Positions 6,535-14,148 of a stretch of 14,626 nt of DNA are shown here, piece after piece. The number at the start of each line of letters is the position of its first letter. Position 1 is the first letter of the stretch. This DNA is from PALSA-1006 sp036171275 (GTDB taxonomy: Bacteria > Pseudomonadota > Gammaproteobacteria > Burkholderiales > Gallionellaceae). Under the pieces are notes generated by a model. It ran no database searches, was not told the origin of the DNA, and saw nothing but the letters and a program-made list of their open reading frames with translations. The stretch covers positions 1 to 14,626 of the forward strand of contig JAVHQT010000047.1 in the NCBI GenBank assembly GCA_036171275.1, in the 5' to 3' direction. Both the position numbers and the translations under genes were made by a program.

Positions 6535-9357
6535 CTACCGTTCTTTGAAGCTGTTTTTCAAATACGGGCCGGTGACGCTTTTTTTGTTAGCAGCAAGTTG
6601 TTTTGGTGTACCTTCTGCCACAATCCGCCCACCACCCTCCCCGCCTTCTGGTCCTAAATCAATCACCCAGTCTGCCGTTTTTATCACATCCAAATTGTGT
6701 TCAATCACGACCACTGTGTTGCCTTGGTCGCGCAACGTGTGAATGACTTTCAACAGCAAGGCAATGTCGTGAAAATGCAGTCCGGTGGTCGGTTCGTCCA
6801 GAATGTACAAGGTACGCCCCGTATCGCGTTTCGATAATTCCAGCGAAAGTTTGACTCGTTGCGCTTCGCCGCCAGACAGCGTGGTAGCACTTTGCCCTAA
6901 AGTGATGTACCCCAAGCCAACCTCCAGCAGGGTTTTTAATTTGCGCGCAATCATCGGCACAGCAGCAAAAAATTCATGCGCATCTTCCACCGTCAAGCCC
7001 AAAATCTGATGAATGTTTTTGCCTTTATATTGCACCTCCAGCGTTTCGCGGTTGTAGCGTTGACCGTGACAAACATCGCACGGCACATACACATCCGGCA
7101 AAAAGTGCATTTCCACTTTAATCACGCCATCGCCTTGGCATGATTCGCAGCGTCCACCTTTTACATTAAACGAGAAACGCCCAGGACCATAACCGCGCTC
7201 ACGCGAAGCCGGCACACCCGCAAACAAATCCCGAATCGGCGTAAACAAACCGGTGTAAGTGGCGGGATTGGAGCGCGGGGTGCGCCCAATCGGTGACTGA
7301 TCAACGTTGATTACTTTGTCGAAAAACGCCAAGCCGCTGATGCTTTGATAGGGCGCAGGATCTGTTTGGCTGCCATATAAATGTTTGGCAACCGCGTGAT
7401 ACAAGGTGTCGTTAATCAACGTGGATTTGCCCGAACCAGACACGCCGGCGATGCACACCAGCAAGCCGACGGGTAAATCCAGCGTGACATTTTTCAAATT
7501 ATTGCCGGACGCACCGATAATTTTAAGGCGCCGTTCTGGGTCTGGCTGGTGGTAACTGGCGGGCAACGCAATGCAGCGCCGACCTTGCAAATAATCGCCA
7601 GTGAGCGACTGCGGATTGTTGCACACCTCAGCTGGCGTGCCTTGCGCCACCACTTCGCCGCCATGCTTGCCCGCGCCCGGCCCCATATCGACCAAGTAAT
7701 CGGCCAGCCGAATCGCGTCTTCATCGTGTTCCACCACAATCACGCTGTTGCCCATATCGCGCAAGCGTTTTAGTGTGGCCAGCAAGCGGTCGTTATCGCG
7801 CTGATGCAAACCGATGGAAGGTTCGTCCAGCACATACATTACGCCGGTCAAACCCGAACCAATTTGCGAAGCGAGCCGAATCCGTTGCGCTTCGCCGCCG
7901 GACAGCGTTTCTGCCGAACGGTCTAGCGATAAATATTCCAATCCAACGTTATTTAAAAAAGTCAGCCGACTGGCAATCTCTTGCACAATTTTTTCCGCAA
8001 TCGCCTGTTTATTACCGGCCAATGTCACATTTTGAAAGAAATGCAGCGCCTGCTTTAAGGGTAAAGCGCTCAGCTGATAAATCGTTTTTTCTGCCACCCG
8101 CACATGGCGCGCTTCAACCCGTAGCCGCGTGCCTTGGCAATCCGCACACGTGCAGCTATTTTGATATTTCGCCAGCTCTTCGCGCACCATCGGCGAATCA
8201 GTTTCCTGATAGCGGCGCTTAAAATTATTCACGATGCCTTCAAACGGGTGCGCACGTTCAAAGCGCGAGCCACGTTCATTTAAATACTGAAACCGAATCA
8301 ACTCGTTACCACTGCCATACAAAACGACTTGCCGAACTTTTTCAGGCAAATCACTAAAAACTTGTTCTAAATCAAATACATAGTGTTTTGCTAGCGAATC
8401 GAGCATCTGAAAATAAAACTGGTTACGCTTATCCCAACCTTTAATTGCGCCGCCGCTCAAGCTCAAATTAGGAAACGCCACAATGCGTTGCGGATCAAAA
8501 AAACTGGTCACGCCCAAACCGTCGCAAGTCGGGCACGCGCCCATCGGACTGTTAAAGGAAAACAGGCGCGGCTCTAATTCTTGCAGGGAATAATTGCAAA
8601 TTGGGCAGGCGAACTTGGCGGAAAATAAATGTTCTGTGCCCGTGTCCATTTCCAAGGCCAGCGCGCGGCCTTCGGCGTGGCGCAACGCGGTTTCAAACGA
8701 TTCCGCCAAACGCTGTTTAATCTCGGCGGAAACTTTCAGCCTGTCCACCACGATGTCTATCGTGTGCTTCTTGTTCTTTTCCAACTTCGGCAAATTATCC
8801 ATGTCATGCACCACGCCATTCACCCGCAGCCGCACAAAACCTTGCGCCCGCAACGCGTCGAATAATTCCACTTGCTCGCCTTTGCGCCCCGCCAGCAGCG
8901 GCGACAAAATCATCACTTTCGTGCCTTCGGGCAAAGCCAAAACGTGATCGACCATTTGCCCGACCGACTGCGCTTGCAGCAATAAATTATGCTGCGGACA
9001 ATATGGATCGCCCGCCCGCGCAAACAACAGACGCAGATAATCGTGAATTTCCGTCACCGTGCCGACGGTGGAACGCGGATTGTGCGAGGTGGCTTTTTGC
9101 TCAATCGCGATGGCGGGCGATAAGCCCTCAATCAAATCCACATCCGGCTTTTCCATCAACTGTAAAAACTGCCGCGCATACGCGGACAAAGACTCAACGT
9201 AACGTCGTTGCCCTTCAGCATACAAAGTATCAAACGCCAGCGAAGACTTGCCCGAACCGGATAAGCCGGTAATCACCACCAACTGATTACGCGGTAAATC
9301 GAGGCTGATATTTTTAAGGTTGTGGGTGCGCGCACCGCGAATTTTGATAAATTCCAT
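6535..9357 (-). CDS. uvrA: Excinuclease ABC subunit A
   Basis: 940 residues, the same length as E. coli UvrA. It is the damage-recognition ATPase of nucleotide excision repair and loads UvrB at lesions. Two ABC modules are seen. The first has Walker A GLSGSGKSS at 31-39, a zinc module with CPIC and CPTC pairs, and signature LSGGEAQRIRLASQ near 484. The second has Walker A GVSGSGKSTL near 638, a CESC/CDVC zinc finger, and signature LSGGEAQRVKLSLEL near 824 followed by YILDEPTTGLH. All motifs are intact. It is transcribed away from rpsF from its own promoter at 9389-9416. I see no CTGT-N8-ACAG LexA-type operator over that promoter, so SOS control of the E. coli kind is not supported by the sequence. 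No partner repair gene is adjacent. Confidence 0.99.
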   Translation of the reverse strand: MEFIKIRGARTHNLKNISLDLPRNQLVVITGLSGSGKSSLAFDTLYAEGQRRYVESLSAYARQFLQLMEKPDVDLIEGLSPAIAIEQKATSHNPRSTVGTVTEIHDYLRLLFARAGDPYCPQHNLLLQAQSVGQMVDHVLALPEGTKVMILSPLLAGRKGEQVELFDALRAQGFVRLRVNGVVHDMDNLPKLEKNKKHTIDIVVDRLKVSAEIKQRLAESFETALRHAEGRALALEMDTGTEHLFSAKFACPICNYSLQELEPRLFSFNSPMGACPTCDGLGVTSFFDPQRIVAFPNLSLSGGAIKGWDKRNQFYFQMLDSLAKHYVFDLEQVFSDLPEKVRQVVLYGSGNELIRFQYLNERGSRFERAHPFEGIVNNFKRRYQETDSPMVREELAKYQNSCTCADCQGTRLRVEARHVRVAEKTIYQLSALPLKQALHFFQNVTLAGNKQAIAEKIVQEIASRLTFLNNVGLEYLSLDRSAETLSGGEAQRIRLASQIGSGLTGVMYVLDEPSIGLHQRDNDRLLATLKRLRDMGNSVIVVEHDEDAIRLADYLVDMGPGAGKHGGEVVAQGTPAEVCNNPQSLTGDYLQGRRCIALPASYHQPDPERRLKIIGASGNNLKNVTLDLPVGLLVCIAGVSGSGKSTLINDTLYHAVAKHLYGSQTDPAPYQSISGLAFFDKVINVDQSPIGRTPRSNPATYTGLFTPIRDLFAGVPASRERGYGPGRFSFNVKGGRCESCQGDGVIKVEMHFLPDVYVPCDVCHGQRYNRETLEVQYKGKNIHQILGLTVEDAHEFFAAVPMIARKLKTLLEVGLGYITLGQSATTLSGGEAQRVKLSLELSKRDTGRTLYILDEPTTGLHFHDIALLLKVIHTLRDQGNTVVVIEHNLDVIKTADWVIDLGPEGGEGGGRIVAEGTPKQLAANKKSVTGPYLKNSFKER

Positions 9358-9388
9358 TAGATCAATAGCTGAATAAAAATGACGCGCG

Positions 9389-9416
9389 AATATACGCGAT
9401 TTTGCGACGATTCCAA
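9389..9416 (-). promoter_or_regulatory. Probable sigma70 promoter of uvrA
   Basis: Read on the minus strand, -35 TTGGAA (9416-9411, 4 of 6) is followed after 16 nt by -10 TATATT (9394-9389, 5 of 6). The start of transcription would fall near 9382, some 25 nt before the uvrA ATG. The region contains no obvious operator. Confidence 0.6.
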
Positions 9417-9493
9417 AACGACGGCTTGCGGCATGGCTTAAAAGCGTGACTAATTTATTCCGTTCTTTGCGTTCACAGAAGCGAGATTATTGC

Positions 9494-9521
9494 TTGACCT
9501 TATGGCGAATCTCACTATAAT
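9494..9521 (+). promoter_or_regulatory. Strong sigma70 promoter of the rpsF operon
   Basis: -35 TTGACC (9494-9499, 5 of 6) and -10 TATAAT (9516-9521, perfect) are 16 nt apart. A GC-rich discriminator (CCGCGC) follows, a type common at ribosomal-protein promoters under stringent control. A 6-bp inverted repeat, GAGATT at 9483-9488 and AATCTC at 9508-9513, flanks the -35 box. Transcription should start near 9528. Confidence 0.85.
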
Positions 9522-9540
9522 CCGCGCTACCTAAAACCTT

Positions 9541-9567
9541 GCCCTACTGTTCCGCATAACAGAGGGC
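9541..9567 (+). promoter_or_regulatory. Leader hairpin of rpsF, candidate S6:S18 autoregulatory element
   Basis: In the 5' leader, GCCCT (9541-9545) pairs with AGGGC (9563-9567) and CTGTT (9547-9551) pairs with AACAG (9558-9562). A9546 is bulged and the loop is CCGCAT. Ten base pairs in a 27-nt hairpin just ahead of the Shine-Dalgarno AAGGAG (9577-9582) suggest translational control. Leaders of rpsF in many bacteria carry a hairpin with a conserved CCG that binds the S6:S18 complex and represses the operon; the CCG in this loop fits. The specific assignment is inference. Confidence 0.6.
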
Positions 9568-9587
9568 TTTTACCACAAGGAGATCGA

Positions 9588-9965
9588 ATGCGACATTATG
9601 AAATCGTTTTTATCGTGCATCCTGACCAAAGCGAACAAGTACCTGCGATGGTTGAGCGTTACCGCACGTTAGTGGCCAGCAAAAATGGTCACATTCACCG
9701 TTTAGAAGACTGGGGTCGCCGGCAAATGGCTTACCCAATCCAAAAAATCCACAAAGCACATTACGTGCTGATGAACATTGAAATCGACCAAGAAACACTG
9801 GCAGAACTGGAACACGCCTTTAAGTTTAACGATGCCGTGTTGCGTCATTTAATCATCAAGACCAAGGCTGCGGTGACCACACCTTCTGCCATGATGAGAG
9901 AAGATAAGTCGCGCTCGTTTAGCAACGATGCACCAGTCGCAGTGGAAGCGCCCGTGGCGGCTTGA
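9588..9965 (+). CDS. rpsF: 30S ribosomal protein S6
   Basis: 125 residues, slightly shorter than the ~131 of E. coli. The ATG at 9588 has a strong Shine-Dalgarno AAGGAG five bases upstream. S6 binds the platform of the small subunit as a heterodimer with S18. Family hallmarks are MRHYEIVFIVHPDQSEQVP at the N-terminus, then LEDWGRRQMAYPI and HYVLMNIE. The tail is variable and rich in alanine and valine (VAVEAPVAA). It is the first gene of the four-gene operon rpsF-priB-rpsR-rplI, transcribed from the promoter at 9494-9521. The stop codon overlaps the priB start as TTGA, indicating coupled translation. Confidence 0.98.
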   Translation: MRHYEIVFIVHPDQSEQVPAMVERYRTLVASKNGHIHRLEDWGRRQMAYPIQKIHKAHYVLMNIEIDQETLAELEHAFKFNDAVLRHLIIKTKAAVTTPSAMMREDKSRSFSNDAPVAVEAPVAA

Positions 9966-10267
9966 TTGGCTTGCGTAGTAACCGTTGCGAATTAGACGGT
10001 GAATTGTTTGAGATCGATGTTTTGCGTTACACCCCAGCGGGGATTCCGCGCATCGGATTGAAAATTCGTCATGTTTCAACACAGCAGGAAGCAGGCATTA
10101 CACGGCAACTGATGTGTACTGTTCCCGCCATTGCACTGGGCGAAGCGGCACTGCAAGTCAGCCGTTTACAACTGGGGCAAACCGTGCAAGTGACTGGTTT
10201 TTTAGCTCAACGCAGTTTGCGCATCTCACAACTAGTACTACATATTGATAACATTACATTGAAATAA
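9962..10267 (+). CDS. priB: Primosomal replication protein N (PriB)
   Basis: 101 residues from a TTG that overlaps the rpsF stop (TTGA). Another TTG nine bases later is possible, and no ATG or GTG would give a full-length product. PriB is a small OB-fold protein that binds single-stranded DNA and works with PriA and DnaT to reload the replisome at stalled forks. The sequence aligns with E. coli PriB through CELDGEL near the N-terminus, TPAGIPRIGLKIRH (E. coli: SPSGIPHCQFVLEH), QQEAGITRQ and the GQTVQVTGFL strand. Its position between rpsF and rpsR is the classical one. Translation very likely depends on ribosomes finishing rpsF, since no independent ribosome-binding site is seen. Confidence 0.92.
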   Translation: MIGLRSNRCELDGELFEIDVLRYTPAGIPRIGLKIRHVSTQQEAGITRQLMCTVPAIALGEAALQVSRLQLGQTVQVTGFLAQRSLRISQLVLHIDNITLK

Positions 10268-10277
10268 GGGGCACAAC

Positions 10278-10547
10278 ATGGCTCGTGTATTTAAGAAAAA
10301 AGATGACAAAAAGAATAGTGCTTCGCGTCAATTGTTTAAACGTCGTAAATTCTGCCGCTTTACCGCCGAGAAAATCGCTGAAGTGGATTACAAGGACACC
10401 AATATCCTGAAGGAATTTATTTCAGAAAACGGCAAACTGATTCCGGCACGTATCACCGGCACCAAGTCCCGTTACCAACGTCAACTGAGCGTCGCCGTCA
10501 AACGGGCACGTTTCTTGGCGCTGTTACCTTACACTGATTTGCACTAA
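10278..10547 (+). CDS. rpsR: 30S ribosomal protein S18 with N-terminal insertion
   Basis: 89 residues. The ATG at 10278 has a Shine-Dalgarno TAAGGGG (10265-10271) that overlaps the priB stop. S18 pairs with S6 on the platform of the 30S subunit. The conserved core is complete: KRRKFCRFTAE, DYKDTNILKEFI, ITGTKSRYQRQL and RARFLALLPYTD. Compared with E. coli (75 residues, Cys11), the conserved Cys lies at residue 26, so about 15 extra residues, rich in Lys, Asp, Asn and Ser, are placed after MARVF. The start cannot easily be moved downstream because no ATG, GTG or well-placed start codon follows. The insertion is probably a disordered basic tail. Confidence 0.98.
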   Translation: MARVFKKKDDKKNSASRQLFKRRKFCRFTAEKIAEVDYKDTNILKEFISENGKLIPARITGTKSRYQRQLSVAVKRARFLALLPYTDLH

Positions 10548-10556
10548 GGAGTTGTC

Positions 10557-11003
10557 ATGCAAATAATTTTGATGGAAAAAGTCGTTAACCTCGGCCAACT
10601 GGGCGATGTGGTTAAAGTTAAAAATGGTTTTGCGCGTAACTTCTTGATTCCTCAAGGAAAAGCAAAGCGTGCCACCGAAAGCAATGTGGCTGATTTTGCT
10701 GCGCGTCGGGCTGTATTAGAAGCGGCTGAACAGGCTAAATTAATAGAAGCACAGTCCAGAGGCGAAAAACTGGCAGGCTTAACGGTACACGTTGCGCAAA
10801 AAGCCGGTGTGGATGGCAAGTTGTTTGGCTCAGTCACCAATGCCGATATCGCCACCGCATTGGAAGCGCAAGGCTTTAAGGTTGAAAAAGGTTTGATTCG
10901 CATTGTTGGTGGGCATATCAAGCAAATTGGCGACCATACCGTTGCAGTTTCGCTACACACTGACGTGTTGGTGGACATTACCGTTTCGGTGATCGGCGAG
11001 TAA
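10557..11003 (+). CDS. rplI: 50S ribosomal protein L9
   Basis: 148 residues, the usual length. The ATG at 10557 is preceded by TAAGGAG (10545-10551), which again overlaps the previous stop codon. L9 binds 23S rRNA near the L1 stalk with its N-terminal domain (MQIILMEKVVNLGQLGDVVKV, then GFARNFLIPQGKA). A long connecting helix rich in Ala, Glu and Lys (about 41-75) joins it to the C-terminal domain (GKLFGSVTNADIA). It is the last gene of the operon and is followed by a strong terminator at 11036-11075. Confidence 0.99.
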   Translation: MQIILMEKVVNLGQLGDVVKVKNGFARNFLIPQGKAKRATESNVADFAARRAVLEAAEQAKLIEAQSRGEKLAGLTVHVAQKAGVDGKLFGSVTNADIATALEAQGFKVEKGLIRIVGGHIKQIGDHTVAVSLHTDVLVDITVSVIGE

Positions 11004-11035
11004 ATTAGCTTAAAACCTGCTGACGGTGAACAATC

Positions 11036-11075
11036 AAAAGACCTGCTCAGAAATCTGCAGGTCTTTTTTGTTTTT
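11036..11075 (+). terminator. Intrinsic terminator of the rpsF operon
   Basis: AAAAGACCTGC (11036-11046) pairs perfectly with GCAGGTCTTTT (11057-11067) around a 10-nt loop. The stem is followed by TTTTTTGTTTTT (11064-11075). It stands 32 nt after the rplI stop. On the minus strand only a four-base T run follows, so it works mainly rightward. Confidence 0.95.
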
Positions 11076-11098
11076 ATCGCTGACAAAAAGGATGCAAA

Positions 11099-12799
11099 GT
11101 GAATCTTAACACTCGTTTTTTCCTGCTCAGACTGACAATCTTTACCGTATTTACGCTGCTGACCTGGCTGGGTTTTACGCAGGTCAGTGAGCAGATTAAT
11201 GAACAATGGGGGCTCCAATTTGCGCAACGCCAGGTGCTATTTGACAAGCACCGCACCTTATCGCCGCTGATTCAAGAAATTCGTTTGGCACGAAAAATGG
11301 CCAGCGAACCCGCCTTAATTCGCTTTGCTCTCCAGGAAAATGATGCCGCTGTGCGGGCTGAAGCGATCAAAATAATGAATCAATACCGGCTCAATTTTCG
11401 TGACCACAGCTACTTTGTCGCCCTGGCAAAGAACGGGCATTATTATTTTAATGACAACGAAGGTCACTATTCTGGCCACGAATATCGCTACACACTTTCA
11501 CGGCAAGCGACTGATGACCAATGGTTTTATGCAACCCTAAATGATGAGCGTGCTTACCAAATTAATTTAGATCCCGACAGCCATTTAGACGTGATCAAAG
11601 TTTGGATAAATGTTCTTTTAAAACAAGGAGATGCTGTATTAGGCGTGATTGGTACTGGCATTGACTTAACCGACTTTATCAAAGAAAGTGTGGGACTTAA
11701 CCAGCAAGGCGTGGTGAACTTTTTTGTCGATACATCACTTGCCGTGCAACTTTCGGTGGATAAAAAACTGATTGATTATGCGAGCATCACTAAAAATTCC
11801 AATGACCGCATCAAAATTGATCGCTTATTCAGTCCGCTAGATGCCCAAAGGCTGAAAACCATCACCGATCAGCTGCAATCTTCGCACAGCGAGCAGGTTA
11901 AAACCTTATGGATAAACTATCGCGGCACTCAGCATTTATTGGGTGTTGCCTATTTACCTGAAATTGGTTGGTTTGACCTGACGATTATGGACCCGAGCAA
12001 TTTAACCATGCTGAACGGTTTGCAGCAGGTATTAGTGGCCTTCGTGTTGGTGTTTTTACTGGCATTGTTGCTGCTCGGTTATTTCTTACAGCGCTGGGTG
12101 TTAAATCCTTTAGCACAACTTCAAGCAGCAACGCAGGAAGTTCAACACGGAAATTATCAATTTACTATTCCCATTGTTGGCAAAGGCGAGGTGGCTGAGT
12201 TGGCGCGTTCGTTTGAATCGATGGTGAATTATGTGCAAAAAAATGAGCGCGAATTAGAGCAACGCATCGAGGATCGCACCAATGATTTGCAACGCTTAAC
12301 CGAAATTGACCCACTAACCGGTCTGCTTAATCGGCGCGGAATGTTGGATCGCTTTCATAAAGAAGTAGCGCGGCAAGCCCGACAATCTGGCTCGATGGGG
12401 ATTTTATTGCTCGATTTGGATCACTTCAAACACGTCAATGATCGTTACGGTCATGCAGCGGGTGATTTAGCTTTATGCGGCGCGGCCAAGGTTTTGTTAG
12501 CCATGAAACGGAGTTATGACCATGCGGCGCGTTGGGGCGGCGAAGAGTTTTTGATGTTGCTCCCCGATTGTAGTGAAGAAGATTTACTGACCATTGCCGA
12601 ACGAATTCGCGACGTGATTGCTTTTTTGCAGATTGAAACCACCGACCAGACCTTTTCTTTTACCGTCAGTATCGGTGCGCATCGTCCAACCGCGCCGCAA
12701 ACCCTGGATGAAATGGTGATGCACGTTGATCTCGCGCTTTATGCCGCCAAAGCAGCAGGGCGAAATTGCGTACGCATGGCAGAAAAAAATACGAAATAG
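11099..12799 (+). CDS. Membrane-bound diguanylate cyclase (Cache-like sensor, HAMP, GGDEF)
   Basis: 566 residues from a GTG at 11099 with AAGGA at 11088-11092. The order is: a transmembrane segment at about 7-27; a periplasmic region of ~280 residues that looks like a double Cache sensor (WFYATLNDERAYQINLD, VLGVIGTGIDLTDFI); a second membrane segment at about 311-329; HAMP at about 330-383; a short coiled coil (NERELEQRIEDRTNDLQRL); and a GGDEF domain at about 400-562. The active site is RWGGEEF with GGEEF at 480-484, and DLDHFKHVND supplies metal-binding aspartates. The inhibitory site RxxD (RSYD, 471-474) lies at the standard spacing, so product feedback is expected. It should make cyclic di-GMP from two GTP in response to an external ligand that I cannot name. 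Only 23 nt separate it from the upstream terminator. Confidence 0.93.
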   Translation: MNLNTRFFLLRLTIFTVFTLLTWLGFTQVSEQINEQWGLQFAQRQVLFDKHRTLSPLIQEIRLARKMASEPALIRFALQENDAAVRAEAIKIMNQYRLNFRDHSYFVALAKNGHYYFNDNEGHYSGHEYRYTLSRQATDDQWFYATLNDERAYQINLDPDSHLDVIKVWINVLLKQGDAVLGVIGTGIDLTDFIKESVGLNQQGVVNFFVDTSLAVQLSVDKKLIDYASITKNSNDRIKIDRLFSPLDAQRLKTITDQLQSSHSEQVKTLWINYRGTQHLLGVAYLPEIGWFDLTIMDPSNLTMLNGLQQVLVAFVLVFLLALLLLGYFLQRWVLNPLAQLQAATQEVQHGNYQFTIPIVGKGEVAELARSFESMVNYVQKNERELEQRIEDRTNDLQRLTEIDPLTGLLNRRGMLDRFHKEVARQARQSGSMGILLLDLDHFKHVNDRYGHAAGDLALCGAAKVLLAMKRSYDHAARWGGEEFLMLLPDCSEEDLLTIAERIRDVIAFLQIETTDQTFSFTVSIGAHRPTAPQTLDEMVMHVDLALYAAKAAGRNCVRMAEKNTK

Positions 12800-12803
12800 T
12801 TAA

Positions 12804-12809
12804 TATAAT
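12804..12809 (+). promoter_or_regulatory. Candidate -10 box just upstream of hemW
   Basis: A perfect TATAAT sits 18 nt before the hemW ATG. No -35 resembling TTGACA is found at 16-18 nt. If used, the message would start only about 11-13 nt before the ATG, in an A+T-rich stretch without a Shine-Dalgarno. The region is A+T-rich, so the match could be chance. Confidence 0.3.
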
Positions 12810-12827
12810 CAATATGTTAATTTTTTT

Positions 12828-14033
12828 ATGACCCTTCATATTCTGCATCCTGTCGGCATCAAATCGCAAACGGTCAACTTTCAAGCTTTACCACCGCTGG
12901 CGTTGTATGTTCACCTGCCTTGGTGCGTGCGCAAATGTCCGTATTGCGATTTCAACTCGCATGAAGCAAAAACACCGTTTCCTGAACGCGACTATATCGC
13001 CGCTTTAGGACGCGATTTAGAGCTGGCATTACCGCAAATTTGGGGGCGAAAAGTCTATTCGGTATTTTTTGGCGGCGGCACGCCCAGTTTGTTTAGCGGC
13101 GCAGGCATAACGGAAATCATGCGCCAAATTCGCCTATTATTGCCGCTTGATCATCAAGCAGAAATTACCCTCGAAGCCAATCCTGGCACGGTCGAAGCGG
13201 ATAAATTTGCCCAGTTCAAAGACGCCGGCATCAATCGTTTATCGCTAGGAATTCAAAGTTTTAACGATGTGCATTTACAGGCGCTAGGGCGGATTCATTC
13301 AAGCGCAGAGGCGCGGCGGGCAATCGACATTGCCCAGCAGCATTTTGATAATATCAACTTAGATTTAATGTACGCCTTGCCGCAGCAAACGCAGGCGGAA
13401 GCGCTGCAAGACGTGCAAACCGCGCTAGCATTTTCGCCGCAACATTTATCCTGTTACCACCTGACTCTCGAACCCAACACGCGCTTTTACCACCAACCGC
13501 CGCCCTTGCCCGACGAGGATAGCAGCAGCGATATGCAGCAAGCGATTGAAACCTTGCTCGCACAACACGGTTATCAACACTACGAAACCTCGGCTTTTGC
13601 CCAACCGCACCGTCGCGCAAAACATAACCTCAATTATTGGCAATTTGGCGATTATTTGGGCATCGGTGCCGGGGCACACAGCAAGCTGAGTTTTTATAAC
13701 CAAGTGTTGCGGCAAGTGCGCCACAAACAACCGCAAGCGTATCTCAATGCCGTCACTCAAGGCGCGCCAATTCAGGAACAATGGGCGGTTGCCGCACAGG
13801 ATTTACCCTTCGAGTTTATGATGAACGCCTTGCGCCTGAATCAAGGATTCGACCGCCCTTTATTCACCGAACGCACCAGTCTGCCTTGGCTGACGCTACG
13901 CCACGAATTGGCCGCAGCGGAGCAACGTGGCTTAATAAAACAAGATTTACAGCGCATTGCCCCGACTGAGTTAGGACAACGTTTTTTGAATGATCTGTTG
14001 CAGATTTTTTTGCGAGAGAATCCCGTTGCGTAG
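12828..14033 (+). CDS. hemW: Radical SAM haem chaperone HemW
   Basis: 401 residues from ATG 12828, slightly longer than the ~380 of E. coli because of an N-terminal extension of about 20. No Shine-Dalgarno precedes the ATG; the upstream bases are a T run. The radical SAM motif CVRKCPYCDFNSH places the cluster cysteines at 33, 37 and 40. GGGTPS at 82-87 is the SAM-binding loop, and ANPGT and GINRLSLGIQSF follow. KHNLNYW in the C-terminal part is the HNxxYW motif typical of HemW. The family was long annotated as oxygen-independent coproporphyrinogen oxidase; HemW instead binds haem and delivers it to respiratory enzymes. True HemN carries a CxxxCxxCxC pattern; the residue after CDF here is Asn, so the fourth Cys is absent, which supports HemW. 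It follows the diguanylate cyclase by 28 nt. Confidence 0.94.
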   Translation: MTLHILHPVGIKSQTVNFQALPPLALYVHLPWCVRKCPYCDFNSHEAKTPFPERDYIAALGRDLELALPQIWGRKVYSVFFGGGTPSLFSGAGITEIMRQIRLLLPLDHQAEITLEANPGTVEADKFAQFKDAGINRLSLGIQSFNDVHLQALGRIHSSAEARRAIDIAQQHFDNINLDLMYALPQQTQAEALQDVQTALAFSPQHLSCYHLTLEPNTRFYHQPPPLPDEDSSSDMQQAIETLLAQHGYQHYETSAFAQPHRRAKHNLNYWQFGDYLGIGAGAHSKLSFYNQVLRQVRHKQPQAYLNAVTQGAPIQEQWAVAAQDLPFEFMMNALRLNQGFDRPLFTERTSLPWLTLRHELAAAEQRGLIKQDLQRIAPTELGQRFLNDLLQIFLRENPVA

Positions 14034-14077
14034 CGTTGAACTGAGGGGAACACGGATTAAAGCATCGCGAAGTGATT

Positions 14078-14101
14078 CCGTTCGTGGTGAGCGCTTCGAC
14101 T
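14078..14101. repeat. Half copy of the CCGTTCG-type repeat
   Basis: CCGTTCGTGGTGAGCGCTTC starts at 14078 and continues GACTAG. It matches the left half of the copies at 5409 and 5589 (CCGTTCG, then TGAG or TGAA, then a TTCGAC block). No matching CGAACGG arm is seen in the following 180 nt. It lies in the spacer between two convergent genes, downstream of hemW. Confidence 0.5.
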
Positions 14102-14135
14102 AGAAGAAACGCTGCTTAACTAAACCATTTGGCCT

Positions 14136-14148
14136 GAACACTGTGTTC
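14136..14148. repeat. Perfect 13-bp palindrome
   Basis: GAACAC (14136-14141) and GTGTTC (14143-14148) are perfect inverted arms around one base. No poly-T follows on either strand, so it is not a standard terminator. It lies in the convergent spacer, and its role is unknown. Confidence 0.4.

Noticed and set aside
9455..9478. ATTCCGTTC near 9456 as a further CCGTTCG repeat copy
   Set aside because: The match stops after a few bases and no second arm is visible; it could be chance.
9547..9562. CTGTTCCGCATAACAG as a LexA (SOS) box between uvrA and rpsF
   Set aside because: It lies downstream of the rpsF promoter and ~190 nt from uvrA. The centre is not A+T-rich, and flanking bases extend it into a 10-bp RNA hairpin that explains the symmetry better.
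12828..14033. Annotation as coproporphyrinogen III oxidase (HemN)
   Set aside because: The cluster motif lacks the fourth cysteine typical of HemN, and the HNxxYW motif points to HemW.
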